Below are positions 17,408-26,394 of a stretch of DNA of 64,000 nt, piece by piece. Numbering within the stretch: position 1 is the first letter of the stretch; each line of letters starts with the position of its first letter. Source of the stretch: Hyphomicrobiales bacterium. GTDB taxonomy: Bacteria; Pseudomonadota; Alphaproteobacteria; Rhizobiales; Rhizobiaceae. The DNA lies in NCBI GenBank assembly GCA_900469955.1, contig UBYX01000012.1, positions 177,478 through 241,477 on the forward strand, written 5' to 3'. A model generated the notes under the pieces. That model made no database searches. It saw only the letters and a list, made by a program, of their open reading frames with translations, and was not told the DNA's origin. The position numbers were made by a program, and so were the translations under genes.

Positions 17408-17432
17408 AACGGTTGATGACATAGAACGTTCC
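17408..17432 (-). promoter_or_regulatory. EcfG-type promoter (GGAAC-N16-CGTT), perfect match
   Basis: Read on the minus strand: GGAAC at 17432-17428, sixteen bases, CGTT at 17411-17408. This equals the consensus reported for the alphaproteobacterial general-stress sigma factor EcfG (GGAAC-N16/17-CGTT). The predicted transcript start is about 30 bases upstream of the gene at 17371. Confidence 0.75.
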
Positions 17433-17513
17433 ATGCCGGTTCTACGAGCAAAAACAGAACGTTGATCTATGATCTTACGTGCGTCGGCCAAGATGCCGGA
17501 CGCGTTGAAACCG

Positions 17514-17951
17514 CTATCCGGCGGTAGCTTCCTTGGACCATTCCGGCAGCGGAAACAGCCGGTCGTAGGCCCAATTGAAGACGAAGGCATAGATCACGTA
17601 GAAGACCGCGAACGATATATCCATCGTCAGTGCGTGAATGAGACTCACGTCGAGATACCAAGCGATCAGCGGCAGCAACACGATAAGCAGGCCAAGCTCG
17701 AACAGGATCGCATGCGCTATGCGCACCGCCGCACTCTTTTGCGTACTGCTGGTCAGCCGCCGCATCAGGTGGTCGAAACCGATGTTGTAAAGGTAGTTCC
17801 ATCCCGTCGCCAAGGTGGCGGAGCCGACCCCCACGATTCCGATATCTTCGACCGGCATGTCGAAAGCCAGAGCGCCGAGCGGCGTGACAAGAGCCAGTCC
17901 GATCAATTCGAAGCTGATCGCGTGGCGGATGCGGTCGACTGTGGAGCGCAT
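17514..17951 (-). CDS. PACE-family efflux transporter (bacterial transmembrane pair domains)
   Basis: A 145-residue protein with four membrane helices arranged as two similar halves: HAISFELIGLALVTPLGAL...NIGFDHL and HAILFELGLLIVLLPLIAW...NWAYDRLFP. The paired RHA/HE plus FNWAYD marks are those of the PACE (AceI-like) small multidrug/biocide efflux family. Length matches the family. GGAGG sits 7 bases before the ATG at 17951, which decides the start over an in-frame TTG. PACE members export chlorhexidine, acriflavine or short diamines; which applies here is unknown. Confidence 0.88.
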   Translation of the reverse strand: MRSTVDRIRHAISFELIGLALVTPLGALAFDMPVEDIGIVGVGSATLATGWNYLYNIGFDHLMRRLTSSTQKSAAVRIAHAILFELGLLIVLLPLIAWYLDVSLIHALTMDISFAVFYVIYAFVFNWAYDRLFPLPEWSKEATAG

Positions 17952-18102
17952 GATAACCTCCAAGGAGCCCTAAAGGCCCTTTGTTCGTACCGGGTCGTCC
18001 CGGAGTGATACCCATGAGGGGGAGGTCGTCCTCGCACCTATTGAGATAGGCGTTGAAGCGCGACGAGGCAAGCTCTGGCGGGCATGGCTGCTATGCAAAA
18101 TG

Positions 18103-18125
18103 AAAAAAGCGGGCCTCAGCCCGCT
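18103..18125 (-). terminator. Intrinsic terminator of gcrA
   Basis: On the minus strand AGCGGGC (18125-18119) pairs with GCCCGCT (18114-18108) around a four-base loop, followed by six U (A-run 18103-18108 on the plus strand). It lies 26 bases after the gcrA stop. Confidence 0.85.
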
Positions 18126-18151
18126 TCAACTCCCGTCTCGGGGTATAAGTC

Positions 18152-18685
18152 TTAGGCCCGGGCAGCAGCCCTGCGGCGATCATGGATCGGCTGATAGGCA
18201 AGCCGTGCGTGGTAGCTGCAATAGGGCGAGGAATCCGGAGATTCGCAGCCGCAGAAATGGAAGTCTTCCTTCAGCGGGTCGCCGACGGGCCACTTGCAGG
18301 TACGCTCCGTGAGCTCTGTCAGCACGAGGCGGCGGGAAATCGGCACCACCACGTTGGAAGCGGGGCGATATTCCATCTCCTCGAAGGCTTCGACTTCGAT
18401 CTCTTCCTTGACCACGGTCGCGCCGACAGCACGGGCAACTGTCCGGGTCGCGACGCGGGATGCATAATTCGGGGCCCGAGGCGCGGAAGTCGTCCGCTTG
18501 GCCGCGGTGCGGCCCGTAGCGACAGTGCCTCCAGCTTTCGCGCGGCCCGGCAGGCTGAGACGATGCACCTTGCCGATCACGGCATTGCGGCTTACGCCTC
18601 CGAGTTGTGCGGCGATCTGGCTGGCGCTCAGACCTTCCGACCACAGTCTCTTGAGTTTCTCGACTCGCTCATCTGTCCAATTCAT
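18152..18685 (-). CDS. gcrA: Cell-cycle regulator GcrA
   Basis: A 177-residue GcrA. The N-terminal MNWTDERVEKLKRLWSEGLS helix, the LGGVSRNAVIGKVHRLSLPG DNA-binding segment (residues 31-50) and the C-terminal CKWPVGDP...FCG...YCSYHARLAY region are the unmistakable family pattern. GcrA binds sigma-70 and stimulates promoters that carry GANTC sites methylated by CcrM, and it controls cell-cycle genes. The start ATG at 18685 has a GGCGGAGA site; an upstream in-frame ATG at 18760 gives non-family sequence. The upstream region has an unusual cluster of GANTC sites (18721-18912). Confidence 0.96.
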   Translation of the reverse strand: MNWTDERVEKLKRLWSEGLSASQIAAQLGGVSRNAVIGKVHRLSLPGRAKAGGTVATGRTAAKRTTSAPRAPNYASRVATRTVARAVGATVVKEEIEVEAFEEMEYRPASNVVVPISRRLVLTELTERTCKWPVGDPLKEDFHFCGCESPDSSPYCSYHARLAYQPIHDRRRAAARA

Positions 18686-18720
18686 GCCCGTTCTCCGCCT
18701 TTGAACGTTATCGGCATGCA

Positions 18721-18912
18721 GAATCCTTCCACCTTTGCCGCAGACATCATTCCGCAGCACCCACTACATATATGTTTGAGGTGACTAGTTCCGCCGCATG
18801 CAGTCTAGTAATTGATCTTTAACCTAGTGTGAGGCTGACTCCGTGGCAAGAGTCGCAGGATTCGCAGAGAATCGATTTCTTGGTTTTCCCCAACTTGCTG
18901 TCGGGAAGAGTC
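18721..18912. promoter_or_regulatory. Cluster of GANTC (CcrM) sites upstream of gcrA
   Basis: GAATC 18721, GACTC 18837, GAGTC 18850, GATTC 18859, GAATC 18869 and GAGTC 18908. Four sites, one of each GANTC type, fall within 37 bases. The chance expectation is about one per 256 bases in unbiased sequence and less than one in this interval. Methylation state at such sites is what GcrA reads, so feedback on gcrA is plausible. Confidence 0.55.
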
Positions 18913-18977
18913 ATTTTTGTCACATGGGGCGGGTGCCGGCTGTTTTCGGTTGCAGCCCCGCGGAACGCCGAGCTTTA

Positions 18978-19006
18978 TTGACATCCGGAGCCTAAACATC
19001 GATAGT
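18978..19006 (+). promoter_or_regulatory. Candidate sigma-70 promoter of argD
   Basis: TTGACA at 18978-18983, 17-base spacer, GATAGT at 19001-19006 (4 of 6 to TATAAT). The start point would be near 19013, right at the foot of the following hairpin. Confidence 0.45.
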
Positions 19007-19013
19007 GCAACTG

Positions 19014-19043
19014 GCCGCCCATTGGGCGGCATTTTTAATTTTT
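19014..19043 (+). terminator. Hairpin plus U-run just upstream of argD
   Basis: GCCGCCC (19014-19020), loop ATT, GGGCGGC (19024-19030), then ATTTTTAATTTTT. It has a textbook intrinsic-terminator shape, but no plus-strand gene precedes it. It may end an unannotated small RNA, act as a leader attenuator, or protect the argD mRNA 5' end. Confidence 0.6.
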
Positions 19044-19092
19044 CAGGCTCGTTCGCCGGGTCTTTTGAACTGCCTAGAGGAGTGATGTCGCC

Positions 19093-20289
19093 ATGGCTGA
19101 AGCCACGCTTTTCGACACCTTTGCCCGGGCCCCGTTGCGTTTTGAACGTGGCGAGGGCGTATGGCTCGTGACGGAAGGCGGCGAGCGATATCTCGACTTC
19201 GGCGCCGGTGTTGCCGTTAATTCGCTGGGACATGCTCATCCGCATCTCGTCGAGGCGTTGAAGGCGCAGGCGGAGAAGGTCTGGCACACCTCGAACCTTT
19301 ATGAGGTGCCGGGTCAGGAGACACTCTCCCGCCGCCTGACTGAAAATTCCTTTGCGGATAAGGCGTTTTTCACGAATTCCGGAGCCGAGGCGTTGGAATG
19401 CGCCATCAAGACGGCCCGTCGCTATCAATATGTGAAGGGCCACCCCGAGAGGTTCCACATCGTCACGTTCGAGGGCGCGTTCCACGGTCGCACGCTGGCG
19501 ACCATCGCCGCTGGCGGACAGGCGAAATATCTTGAGGGCTTTGGTCCCAAGGTGGAAGGTTTCGACCAGGTTCCCTTTGGCGATCTCGATGCCTTGAACG
19601 CCGTGGTCGGCGAAAAGACCGCCGCGATCCTCATCGAACCGATCCAGGGCGAGGGCGGCATTCGTCCTGTACCCAAGGAATTCCTGCAGGCGCTGCGCAA
19701 GATTTGCGACGACAACGGCATCCTCCTTGTCTTTGACGAAGTGCAGTGCGGTGTCGCGCGTACTGGCAAGCTGTTTGCCTATGAATGGTCGGGCGTGGCG
19801 CCGGATATCATGGCGCTTGCCAAGGGTATCGGCGGCGGCTTCCCGCTAGGCGCCTGCCTCGCGACCGCTGAAGCAGCGTCCGGCATGACCGCCGGCACCC
19901 ACGGCACGACCTATGGCGGCAACCCGCTTGCCATGGCAGTCGGCAACGCGGTGATGGATGTCGTCCTCGCAGAAGGCTTCCTCGCTCATGTTCGCGATGT
20001 CTCGCTGGTTTTCCGTCAGGGTCTGGCCGGTCTCAAGGATCGCTTCCCCGAGATCATCGAGGAAATTCGCGGCGAGGGCCTGTTGCTCGGCATGAAGGCC
20101 AAAGTCCCGGCGGGCGATCTGGTCGGTGCAATGCGTGGCGAGCGCCTGCTGGGTGTTCCGGCTGGCGACAACGTCGTGCGCCTTCTGCCGCCGCTTACGG
20201 TTACCGCGGAGGAGGCCCGAGAAGGGCTTGCCCGTATCGAAAAGGCAGCGGAAAAGCTTTCCGCGTCGTTGATGAAAAAATCGGCCTGA
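19093..20289 (+). CDS. argD: Acetylornithine aminotransferase ArgD
   Basis: A 398-residue class III PLP aminotransferase. Marks are the [19 protein letters not shown] cofactor-phosphate segment (93-111), AFHGRT (129-134), the [13 protein letters not shown] block (214-226) and the PLP lysine K244 in [11 protein letters not shown]. Length and sequence fit ArgD, which transaminates N-acetyl-L-glutamate semialdehyde in arginine synthesis and often N-succinyl-diaminopimelate too. A GAGGAG site lies upstream of the ATG. It is followed after 51 bases by argF, an arrangement usual in rhizobia. Confidence 0.95.
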   Translation: MAEATLFDTFARAPLRFERGEGVWLVTEGGERYLDFGAGVAVNSLGHAHPHLVEALKAQAEKVWHTSNLYEVPGQETLSRRLTENSFADKAFFTNSGAEALECAIKTARRYQYVKGHPERFHIVTFEGAFHGRTLATIAAGGQAKYLEGFGPKVEGFDQVPFGDLDALNAVVGEKTAAILIEPIQGEGGIRPVPKEFLQALRKICDDNGILLVFDEVQCGVARTGKLFAYEWSGVAPDIMALAKGIGGGFPLGACLATAEAASGMTAGTHGTTYGGNPLAMAVGNAVMDVVLAEGFLAHVRDVSLVFRQGLAGLKDRFPEIIEEIRGEGLLLGMKAKVPAGDLVGAMRGERLLGVPAGDNVVRLLPPLTVTAEEAREGLARIEKAAEKLSASLMKKSA

Positions 20290-20340
20290 GAGGGTAGGAA
20301 GGGGGCGCCGTTTCTGGTTCCCTCTCGACAGGGAACCAAA

Positions 20341-21258
20341 ATGGCATCTCCGAAGCATTTTCTTGATTTTTCTGCCGTTTCCTCCGCAGACCTGCGTGTG
20401 ATCCTGGAAGACGCCAAGACCCGCAAGCAGGCAACTAAGGCCGGTACGGCGGGAAAACCCCTGGCCGGCAAGATGCTGGCGATGATCTTCGAGAAGCCGT
20501 CCACCCGCACCCGTGTCTCCTTCGATGTCGGCATGCGCCAACTCGGCGGTGAGACACTTTTCCTCTCCGGCACGGAAATGCAGCTCGGTAGAGCCGAAAC
20601 GATCGGCGATACCGCGAAGGTTCTTTCCCGTTACGTCGACGCGATCATGATCCGCACCACCGATCATTCTCGCCTGCTGGAGCTTGCCGAACACGCAACC
20701 GTACCGGTCATCAACGGCCTGACGGACGATACGCATCCCTGCCAGATCATGGCCGACCTGATGACGTTCGAAGAACACCGCGGCCCGGTTGCGGGCAAGA
20801 CGTTCGCCTGGACCGGCGATGGCAACAACGTGCTTCATTCCTTTGTGGAGGGGGCCGCGCGGTTCGGCTATCGCATGAACATGGCCGTGCCGATGGGATC
20901 CGAACCCCATGACAAGTTTCTGAACTGGGCACGCAATAACGGCGGCGAAATCATGCTGTGCCACGATGCCGAACGGGCTGTCGCGGGTGCCGATCTCGTC
21001 GTCACCGACACCTGGGTTTCCATGAACCAGGAGCACAAGGCTCGCGGTCACAACGTCTTCCAGCCCTTCCAGGTCAATGGAGAATTGATGAAGCGGGCGG
21101 ATGAGAACGCGCTCTTCATGCACTGCCTGCCCGCCCACCGCGGCGAGGAAGTCACCGATGAAGTAATCGATGGGCCGCAGTCGGTCGTCTTCGACGAAGC
21201 GGAAAATCGGTTGCACGCCCAGAAATCCATTCTCGCCTGGTGTTTCGGCGCCGTCTGA
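20341..21258 (+). CDS. argF: Ornithine carbamoyltransferase ArgF
   Basis: A 305-residue anabolic ornithine carbamoyltransferase. It has the carbamoyl-phosphate loop [12 protein letters not shown] (50-61), the HPCQIMADL segment, the ornithine-binding DTWVSMNQE stretch (SMG-type loop) and the [13 protein letters not shown] motif with the catalytic Cys. It makes citrulline from ornithine and carbamoyl phosphate in the cytoplasm. It lies directly downstream of argD and is probably co-transcribed. The ATG at 20341 is preceded by CAGGGAACC. Confidence 0.96.
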   Translation: MASPKHFLDFSAVSSADLRVILEDAKTRKQATKAGTAGKPLAGKMLAMIFEKPSTRTRVSFDVGMRQLGGETLFLSGTEMQLGRAETIGDTAKVLSRYVDAIMIRTTDHSRLLELAEHATVPVINGLTDDTHPCQIMADLMTFEEHRGPVAGKTFAWTGDGNNVLHSFVEGAARFGYRMNMAVPMGSEPHDKFLNWARNNGGEIMLCHDAERAVAGADLVVTDTWVSMNQEHKARGHNVFQPFQVNGELMKRADENALFMHCLPAHRGEEVTDEVIDGPQSVVFDEAENRLHAQKSILAWCFGAV

Positions 21259-21446
21259 ATGCCTTAACCGGCCAAAGCTTGATTTTCAGAAGAGCCGGGC
21301 CCATCTACCGGCTATCATTTGCGCCGCGTTTTCAGACGACCGGCGTTTCAACACACTTCGTCGATGTCTTTTCCTCCGGCCTGAGGTTCCGCTCTGGCCG
21401 GCGCTTGTGTAAAAGTCGTAAGGGCTCGGCGCGAAGGAGCAAAGTC

Positions 21447-22433
21447 ATGGCGGAAGCGACTGTGAACCTGAACGATCTTCATTTTGCCGGAGACGACCGG
21501 GTCGTTCCCTTCCAGGTAGAAGGGCTCGATGTGCGCGGACGCGCCGTGCAGCTCGGTCCGTTGCTGAACACCATCCTCGGCCGCCACGACTATCCGGGGC
21601 CGGTTGCCCGGCTGCTGGCAGAGGCGATCGTGCTGACCGCGCTCCTCGGTACGTCCTTGAAGTTCGACGGCAAATTTACCGTCCAGACCAAGGGCGACGG
21701 CCCGGTCGATCTATTGGTCGCGGATTTTTCGACGCCCGATAGCTTGCGCGCCTATGCTCGTTATAACGAGGAGGCTCTAGCTGACGCGATCAAGGACGGC
21801 CGCACCTCTCCGCCGGAGCTTCTGGGGCAGGGCGTGCTGGCGTTCACCATCGATCAGGGTCGCGGCATGCAGCCCTATCAGGGCATCGTGCCGCTCGACG
21901 GCTCATCGCTCGAAGAGATCGCCGGCGTCTATTTCCGCCAGTCGGAGCAGATCCCTACCAAGGTACGTCTTGGGGTCGCCGAACTCTTCGATCGGGATGC
22001 GGAGGGCAAGCCGCGCCATAATTGGCGGGCTGGCGGCCTGGTCGCGCAGTTTCTGCCCCAGGCCCCGGAGCGCATGCGGCAGCCGGATCTCCATGGCGGT
22101 GACGGCGACGAACGGGATGCCGAAGTGATCGACGACGCCTGGAATGAAGCACGCTCGATGGTGGAAACGATCGATACGGACGAATTGACCGACCCGCAGG
22201 TCGCCATCGAACGGCTGCTTTTCCGCCTTTTCCATGAGCGCGGCGTTCGCGTTTACGCGCCGCAGACGGTCCATGATCGCTGCAGCTGTTCGCGCGACAA
22301 GATCAAAAGCGTCTTGAACGGGTTCACGGCCGAAGAGATCGAAGCAAGCCAGGAAGACGGCGATATCGCCGTCACCTGCGAATTCTGCTCGACCACCTAT
22401 CACTACGAAGTGGCGGAATTCGCCGCGGCCTGA
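21447..22433 (+). CDS. hslO: Redox-regulated chaperone Hsp33
   Basis: A 328-residue Hsp33. The C-terminal zinc switch has the expected CxC...CxxC set: Cys279-Ser-Cys281 (HDRCSCSRDK) and Cys311-Glu-Phe-Cys314 (TCEFCSTTYHY). The N-terminal substrate-binding domain includes the LLGTSLKFDGKFTVQTKGDG strand pair. Oxidation releases zinc and activates holdase function. The ATG at 21447 has GAAGGAG upstream; longer in-frame translation toward 21240 overlaps argF and is not family-like. A 188-base gap separates it from argF. Confidence 0.94.
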   Translation: MAEATVNLNDLHFAGDDRVVPFQVEGLDVRGRAVQLGPLLNTILGRHDYPGPVARLLAEAIVLTALLGTSLKFDGKFTVQTKGDGPVDLLVADFSTPDSLRAYARYNEEALADAIKDGRTSPPELLGQGVLAFTIDQGRGMQPYQGIVPLDGSSLEEIAGVYFRQSEQIPTKVRLGVAELFDRDAEGKPRHNWRAGGLVAQFLPQAPERMRQPDLHGGDGDERDAEVIDDAWNEARSMVETIDTDELTDPQVAIERLLFRLFHERGVRVYAPQTVHDRCSCSRDKIKSVLNGFTAEEIEASQEDGDIAVTCEFCSTTYHYEVAEFAAA

Positions 22434-22456
22434 AAAGTGCCCAAAGTCATCGAATG

Positions 22457-22499
22457 CGGCGGTTCTGTTCTTGCACAGAACCGCCGTATCCTTTTCTAG
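22457..22499 (+). terminator. Intrinsic terminator after hslO
   Basis: CGGCGGTTCTGT (22457-22468) pairs perfectly with ACAGAACCGCCG (22475-22486) around a 6-base loop, followed by TATCCTTTTCT. It may serve both the hslO transcript and the convergent chemoreceptor gene ending at 22502. Confidence 0.8.
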
Positions 22500-22501
22500 G
22501 T

Positions 22502-24334
22502 TTACGCCGCGCGGCGTGAGCCGGAGGCAGCCGATTGGCGGTAGCCGCCTGCCGCAGAGAGTCGGAACTGGCCGAGCATTTCGGTCAGACTCCGGGCCTC
22601 GCTTGCCAGCGCTGCGCTTGCCGCCGTGGATTCTTCCACCATCGCGGCGTTCTGCTGGGTGCCTTGATCCATCGTGTTGACGGCGGTGTTGATCTCCTGC
22701 AGGCCGAGTGACTGCTCGCGTGATGCCTCGGCGATCGCCTGAACGTGGCGGTTGATCTCCTGGACTTCACCGACGATTTTTTGAAGCGCAGTCCCCGTCT
22801 GCACTACCAGATCCACGCCCGACTGTACCTGCTGGCTGGAAGCGGTGATGAGGGTCTTGATTTCCTTCGCAGCATTTGCGGAACGGGAGGCAAGTTCGCG
22901 AACCTCCTGGGCGACGACCGCGAAACCCTTGCCGGCATCGCCGGCGCGGGCGGCTTCCACCCCTGCGTTGAGCGCGAGAAGATTGGTCTGGAAGGCGATG
23001 TCATCGATCACGCCGATGATGTTGGCGATCTCGTTCGATGACTTTTCGATATGCCGCATGGCGTCGATGGCGTCGTTGACGACCTTGCCGGAGACTTCCG
23101 CGCCGCCTTTGGTCCGCAACACGAGATGGCTTGCTTCTTCGGCGCGCTTGGCCGCGTCCTTGACGGTCGTGGTGATTTCCTCCAGCGCGGCTGCGGTCTC
23201 CTCGACGGAGGCGGCCTGCTGTTCCGTGCGTTTTGCCAGGTCGTCGGCCGCGTTCAGCAGTTCGGTAGCGCCGGCATTGATCGCGGAGGCGTTGGTGCCG
23301 ACGCTGTTCATCGCCTGGTTCAGCTTGTCGACCGAGTTGTTGAAGTTGCGGCGGAGATTGTCCATCTGACCCTGGAAAGGCGTCTCGATCCGGTAGGCAA
23401 GGTCTCCGTCGGACAGGCGGTTGAGCGCCGCGCCCAGTTCATCGACCGCATGCTGCACGGAGGCCGCTTCCTTCGCCTTTTCGGCGTCGCGCTGGAGCCG
23501 TTCCGTCTCGCCCATCTGACGGGTGGAATCCGCCTCCTGGGCAAGTTTCGTGCGCTCGATGGCGTTGTCGCGGAAGACCGCAACGGCAGCGGCCATATGG
23601 CCGATCTCGTCGGCGCGGTCGATGCCTTCGATTTCTCCGCTCGTTTGCCCCTCTGCAAGCGTCGTCATCCGTGCCCGAAGACGCGCCATGGGAGCGGTGA
23701 TACCGGCATGGGACACGTAGATTGCCAGCGCGATGCTGAGCACCACGCCGATGCTCAACGCAACGATGCTGGTGGTGATCGTTGAGTGGACCGATGCGGA
23801 CATCCTGTCGCCACCCGACGTCAGCAGGTCCATCATCACGGTGTTGTTGGACCCCGTTTCGGACGACATCTGTTTCAGGAGCTCGTCGTTCTGCGTGAGG
23901 ATTTGCTGAACCGCAGCCTTGTCGCCGGCGGCGGACAGCTCGATTGCCTTGTCGAAATTGGTCTTCACCGAGCCGACGATCGTCAGGATCTTCGTCATCG
24001 CCTCCTTCCGGCTCGGCACCATTTCGCCGATCATCTGGAAGCGCTCCATGGCAGTCTTGAAGTCGCCGTTGACCTTGTCCTTCATCGGCTGGTAGTTCGG
24101 CGCGGTCGGAGGAAGCTCCATAAGGCGACCAGCCATGGAAACGGCCGTCCAGATGCCCGCTGCGGCGCGTGCTCCGAGCACTGCTGCCTTGCTCTCGTTG
24201 GTGATGAAGCCGTGATAGGTTTCGTTCGCCTGGCTGAACCGCAGCGAGATATAGCCGAGGCCTGAAAGGGAGATCAGCCCAAGCAGGAGCAATACGGAGA
24301 GAATCTTCGCCTTGATTCCAATTCTTGCAAGCAT
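22502..24334 (-). CDS. Methyl-accepting chemotaxis protein
   Basis: A 610-residue chemoreceptor. TM1 is at about residues 10-30, a four-helix-bundle-type periplasmic sensor spans about 32-185, TM2 is at about 188-210, then HAMP (215-265), a second HAMP-like linker, and the signalling domain. The hairpin tip contains IDDIAFQTNLLALNAGVEAA and RAGDAGKGFAVVAQEVRELA. The two arms around the tip are of equal length, as in standard receptors. It has no CheR-binding pentapeptide at the C-terminus (ends GSRRAA). The ligand is unknown. It stands alone, with an AT-rich upstream region (24470-24510). Confidence 0.93.
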   Translation of the reverse strand: MLARIGIKAKILSVLLLLGLISLSGLGYISLRFSQANETYHGFITNESKAAVLGARAAAGIWTAVSMAGRLMELPPTAPNYQPMKDKVNGDFKTAMERFQMIGEMVPSRKEAMTKILTIVGSVKTNFDKAIELSAAGDKAAVQQILTQNDELLKQMSSETGSNNTVMMDLLTSGGDRMSASVHSTITTSIVALSIGVVLSIALAIYVSHAGITAPMARLRARMTTLAEGQTSGEIEGIDRADEIGHMAAAVAVFRDNAIERTKLAQEADSTRQMGETERLQRDAEKAKEAASVQHAVDELGAALNRLSDGDLAYRIETPFQGQMDNLRRNFNNSVDKLNQAMNSVGTNASAINAGATELLNAADDLAKRTEQQAASVEETAAALEEITTTVKDAAKRAEEASHLVLRTKGGAEVSGKVVNDAIDAMRHIEKSSNEIANIIGVIDDIAFQTNLLALNAGVEAARAGDAGKGFAVVAQEVRELASRSANAAKEIKTLITASSQQVQSGVDLVVQTGTALQKIVGEVQEINRHVQAIAEASREQSLGLQEINTAVNTMDQGTQQNAAMVEESTAASAALASEARSLTEMLGQFRLSAAGGYRQSAASGSRRAA

Positions 24335-24610
24335 GGAAGTTCCTTGTCGCCTATGTCGCCGGTGCTGACGACCACAGGACAGTGGTTTGGGAATGGGGGA
24401 GGGAAATGCCTCAGGCAGGCTGGTGACGAGCGCATCATGCGAGCGGCGGGGCCGCTTCGTTCATATTGAATAAATTGCACAACAATTAAGATAAGGCTAA
24501 ATTTGCCCTGCCGACGATCGCATCTTTGATAGGCGGACAAAGGCTCGGCCCGCGGCGCGAGAAGCCGGATGCCCGGATGCCATCCTTCGCGGGTTCAGCC
24601 GGACGGCGCC

Positions 24611-25003
24611 TTAGTTGAGAACGCGCGTGAGACCCGGGGAATCCAGCGAAAAGGCGGGAATTGTCACCTGGAATGTCTCGCCCTGGTCAGTCTGCATGTC
24701 GTAATGGCCGAACATCATGCCAGAAGGCGTGTCGAGCGGGCAGCCGGATGAGTATTCGTAGGAATCGCCGGGCTCCAGCCGCGGCTGCTCGCCTATGACT
24801 CCGGGTCCTTCTACCTCATCGACCAGACCGTTCTGGTCGGTGATGTGCCAGTAGCGATGAACGAGCCGAACGGTCAGGGACGAATGGTTCTCGATGACGA
24901 TGCGGTAACCCCAGACATAGCGGCTCTCTTCCGGATTGGATTGCTCCTCCAGATAGTAGGGCTCGACGGCAACTTCGATGTCTCTTGTACGGGCGCGATA
25001 CAT
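24611..25003 (-). CDS. apaG: ApaG protein
   Basis: A 130-residue single-domain protein of the ApaG/DUF525 fold. It has the [14 protein letters not shown] strand pair, [28 protein letters not shown] and the [18 protein letters not shown] motif that define the family. In enterics the gene lies with apaH/ksgA and affects Co/Mg resistance; the molecular role is poorly known. Here, as in other rhizobia, it is near metZ and on the same strand. The ATG at 25003 has no strong ribosome-binding site. Confidence 0.93.
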   Translation of the reverse strand: MYRARTRDIEVAVEPYYLEEQSNPEESRYVWGYRIVIENHSSLTVRLVHRYWHITDQNGLVDEVEGPGVIGEQPRLEPGDSYEYSSGCPLDTPSGMMFGHYDMQTDQGETFQVTIPAFSLDSPGLTRVLN

Positions 25004-25120
25004 GCAGCACCTGAGAATAATTACTTAGTCGATATTGTACAGAGCTGCGGAAACGTCAAGAATTCTCGCGGTTTGAACAAGCGAGTGTGAGCGTTTCTTG
25101 AAGTTAGGGATAACTAAGTT

Positions 25121-25147
25121 GGTAAATCCGGCAAGACCGGATTTACC
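25121..25147. terminator. Hairpin after metZ
   Basis: GGTAAATCCGG (25121-25131) and CCGGATTTACC (25137-25147) form a perfect 11-bp stem with a 5-base loop, 9 bases beyond the metZ stop. A long U-run is lacking, so termination strength is uncertain. Confidence 0.7.
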
Positions 25148-25156
25148 ATAACCGTG

Positions 25157-26341
25157 TCAGGCCGAAATCCTGGAAAGCGCCTTGGCGAAGTCCTCGATCA
25201 GATCCTCTGTGTCCTCAATTCCGGCGGACAGGCGGACGGTGCCGGCCGATATCCCGAGTTCTGCGCGAGCCTCATCCGTCAGGTTCTTGTGGGTCGTGGT
25301 GGCCGGATGGGTGATCAGGCTCTTGGAGTCGCCGAGATTGTTGGAAATCCTGACGATATCAAGCGCGTTCTGCAGCTTGAAGGCGGCCTCCTTGCCCCCC
25401 TTCAGCTCGAAGCACACGAGCGTCGAGCCGCCCGTCATCTGCCTGGCGATGATATCGGCCTGCGGATGATCCTTTCGGCCGGGATAGATAACCCGCGCGA
25501 CCTGTTTCTGTTCGGCGAGGAAGTCGGCGATCCTCGAAGCGCTCTCCGTCTGCTGTTTGACGCGCAACGGCAGGGTCTCGATGCCTTTCAGCAGCGTCCA
25601 GGCGTTGAACGGCGACATGGCTGGCCCGGTATGGCGAAAATAGTCATGCAGGTTCTCGTCGATCCAGGCCTTGTCGGAGAGCACGACGCCGCCGAGGCAG
25701 CGACCCTGGCCGTCGATATGCTTGGTCGCTGAATAGACGACGATATGGGCGCCAAGCTCCAGCGGCTTCTGGAAGAGGGGGGTCGCAAACACGTTGTCGA
25801 CAACGACCTTGGCGCCAATCTGGTTGGCGAGCCTGGCGACGCCGGCAATGTCGACGACTTCAAGCGTCGGGTTTGTCGGGCTTTCCAGGAAAAACACCTT
25901 GGTCTTCGGCGTGATCGCCTTTTCCCAGTTTTCGAGGAAGCGGCCGTCGACCAGGGTGCATTCGATGCCGTACTTGGGAGCGAGCGTCTCGACCACCCAG
26001 CGGCAGGAACCGAACAAGGCGCGGGCTGCGACGATATGGTCGCCGGCCTTCAGCTGGCAGAGGATCGCGGCGGTGACGGCGGCCATACCCGACGCCGTGG
26101 CGCGCGCATCTTCGGCGCCTTCCAGCGCGCACATGCGCTTTTCAAACATGTCATTGGTGGGGCTGCCGTAACGGGCGTAGATAAAGCCCTCGGTTTCGCC
26201 CTTGAAGCGTGCTTCTGCCGCTTCTGACGTGTCGTAAACGAAACCCTGGGTCAGGAAGATAGCTTCCGAGGTTTCGCCATATTGCGAGCGCAGCGTGCCG
26301 CCGTGTACGAGCTGAGTTGCCGGGCGCCATTTGTTGGTCAT
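25157..26341 (-). CDS. metZ: O-succinylhomoserine sulfhydrylase MetZ
   Basis: A 394-residue Cys/Met metabolism PLP enzyme. It shows the ARYGSPTNDMFEKR substrate region (57-70), ATASGMAAVTAAIL, FLESPTNPTLEVVDI and the PLP lysine K207 in VVYSATKHIDGQGR. MetZ condenses O-succinylhomoserine (or the acetyl ester) with sulfide to homocysteine. The ATG at 26341 (MTNKWRPATQLVHGG) is chosen over upstream in-frame codons because those lie inside the riboswitch and terminator. A SAM-II riboswitch in the leader shows feedback control by S-adenosylmethionine, which confirms the methionine role. Confidence 0.95.
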   Translation of the reverse strand: MTNKWRPATQLVHGGTLRSQYGETSEAIFLTQGFVYDTSEAAEARFKGETEGFIYARYGSPTNDMFEKRMCALEGAEDARATASGMAAVTAAILCQLKAGDHIVAARALFGSCRWVVETLAPKYGIECTLVDGRFLENWEKAITPKTKVFFLESPTNPTLEVVDIAGVARLANQIGAKVVVDNVFATPLFQKPLELGAHIVVYSATKHIDGQGRCLGGVVLSDKAWIDENLHDYFRHTGPAMSPFNAWTLLKGIETLPLRVKQQTESASRIADFLAEQKQVARVIYPGRKDHPQADIIARQMTGGSTLVCFELKGGKEAAFKLQNALDIVRISNNLGDSKSLITHPATTTHKNLTDEARAELGISAGTVRLSAGIEDTEDLIEDFAKALSRISA

Positions 26342-26357
26342 GCGTGTCCCCATCAAG

Positions 26358-26389
26358 AACAAAAAAACCGGTCGCATAAGCAGACCGGT
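26358..26389 (-). terminator. Leader terminator hairpin of the metZ riboswitch
   Basis: On the minus strand ACCGGTC pairs with GACCGGT (plus-strand 26383-26389 and 26367-26373), followed by a run of seven U (A-run 26361-26367) just before the metZ start. Position directly after the SAM-II aptamer marks it as the expression platform. Confidence 0.8.
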
Positions 26390-26394
26390 TTCGC

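Larger units (their letters stand above)
18686..19092. other. Intergenic region between gcrA and argD
   Basis: A 407-base divergent gap without a gene. It holds a cluster of GANTC sites (18721, 18837, 18850, 18859, 18869, 18908), a candidate sigma-70 promoter TTGACA-N17-GATAGT (18978-19006) reading toward argD, and a hairpin with U-run (19014-19043). I see no convincing small ORF in it. Confidence 0.7.
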
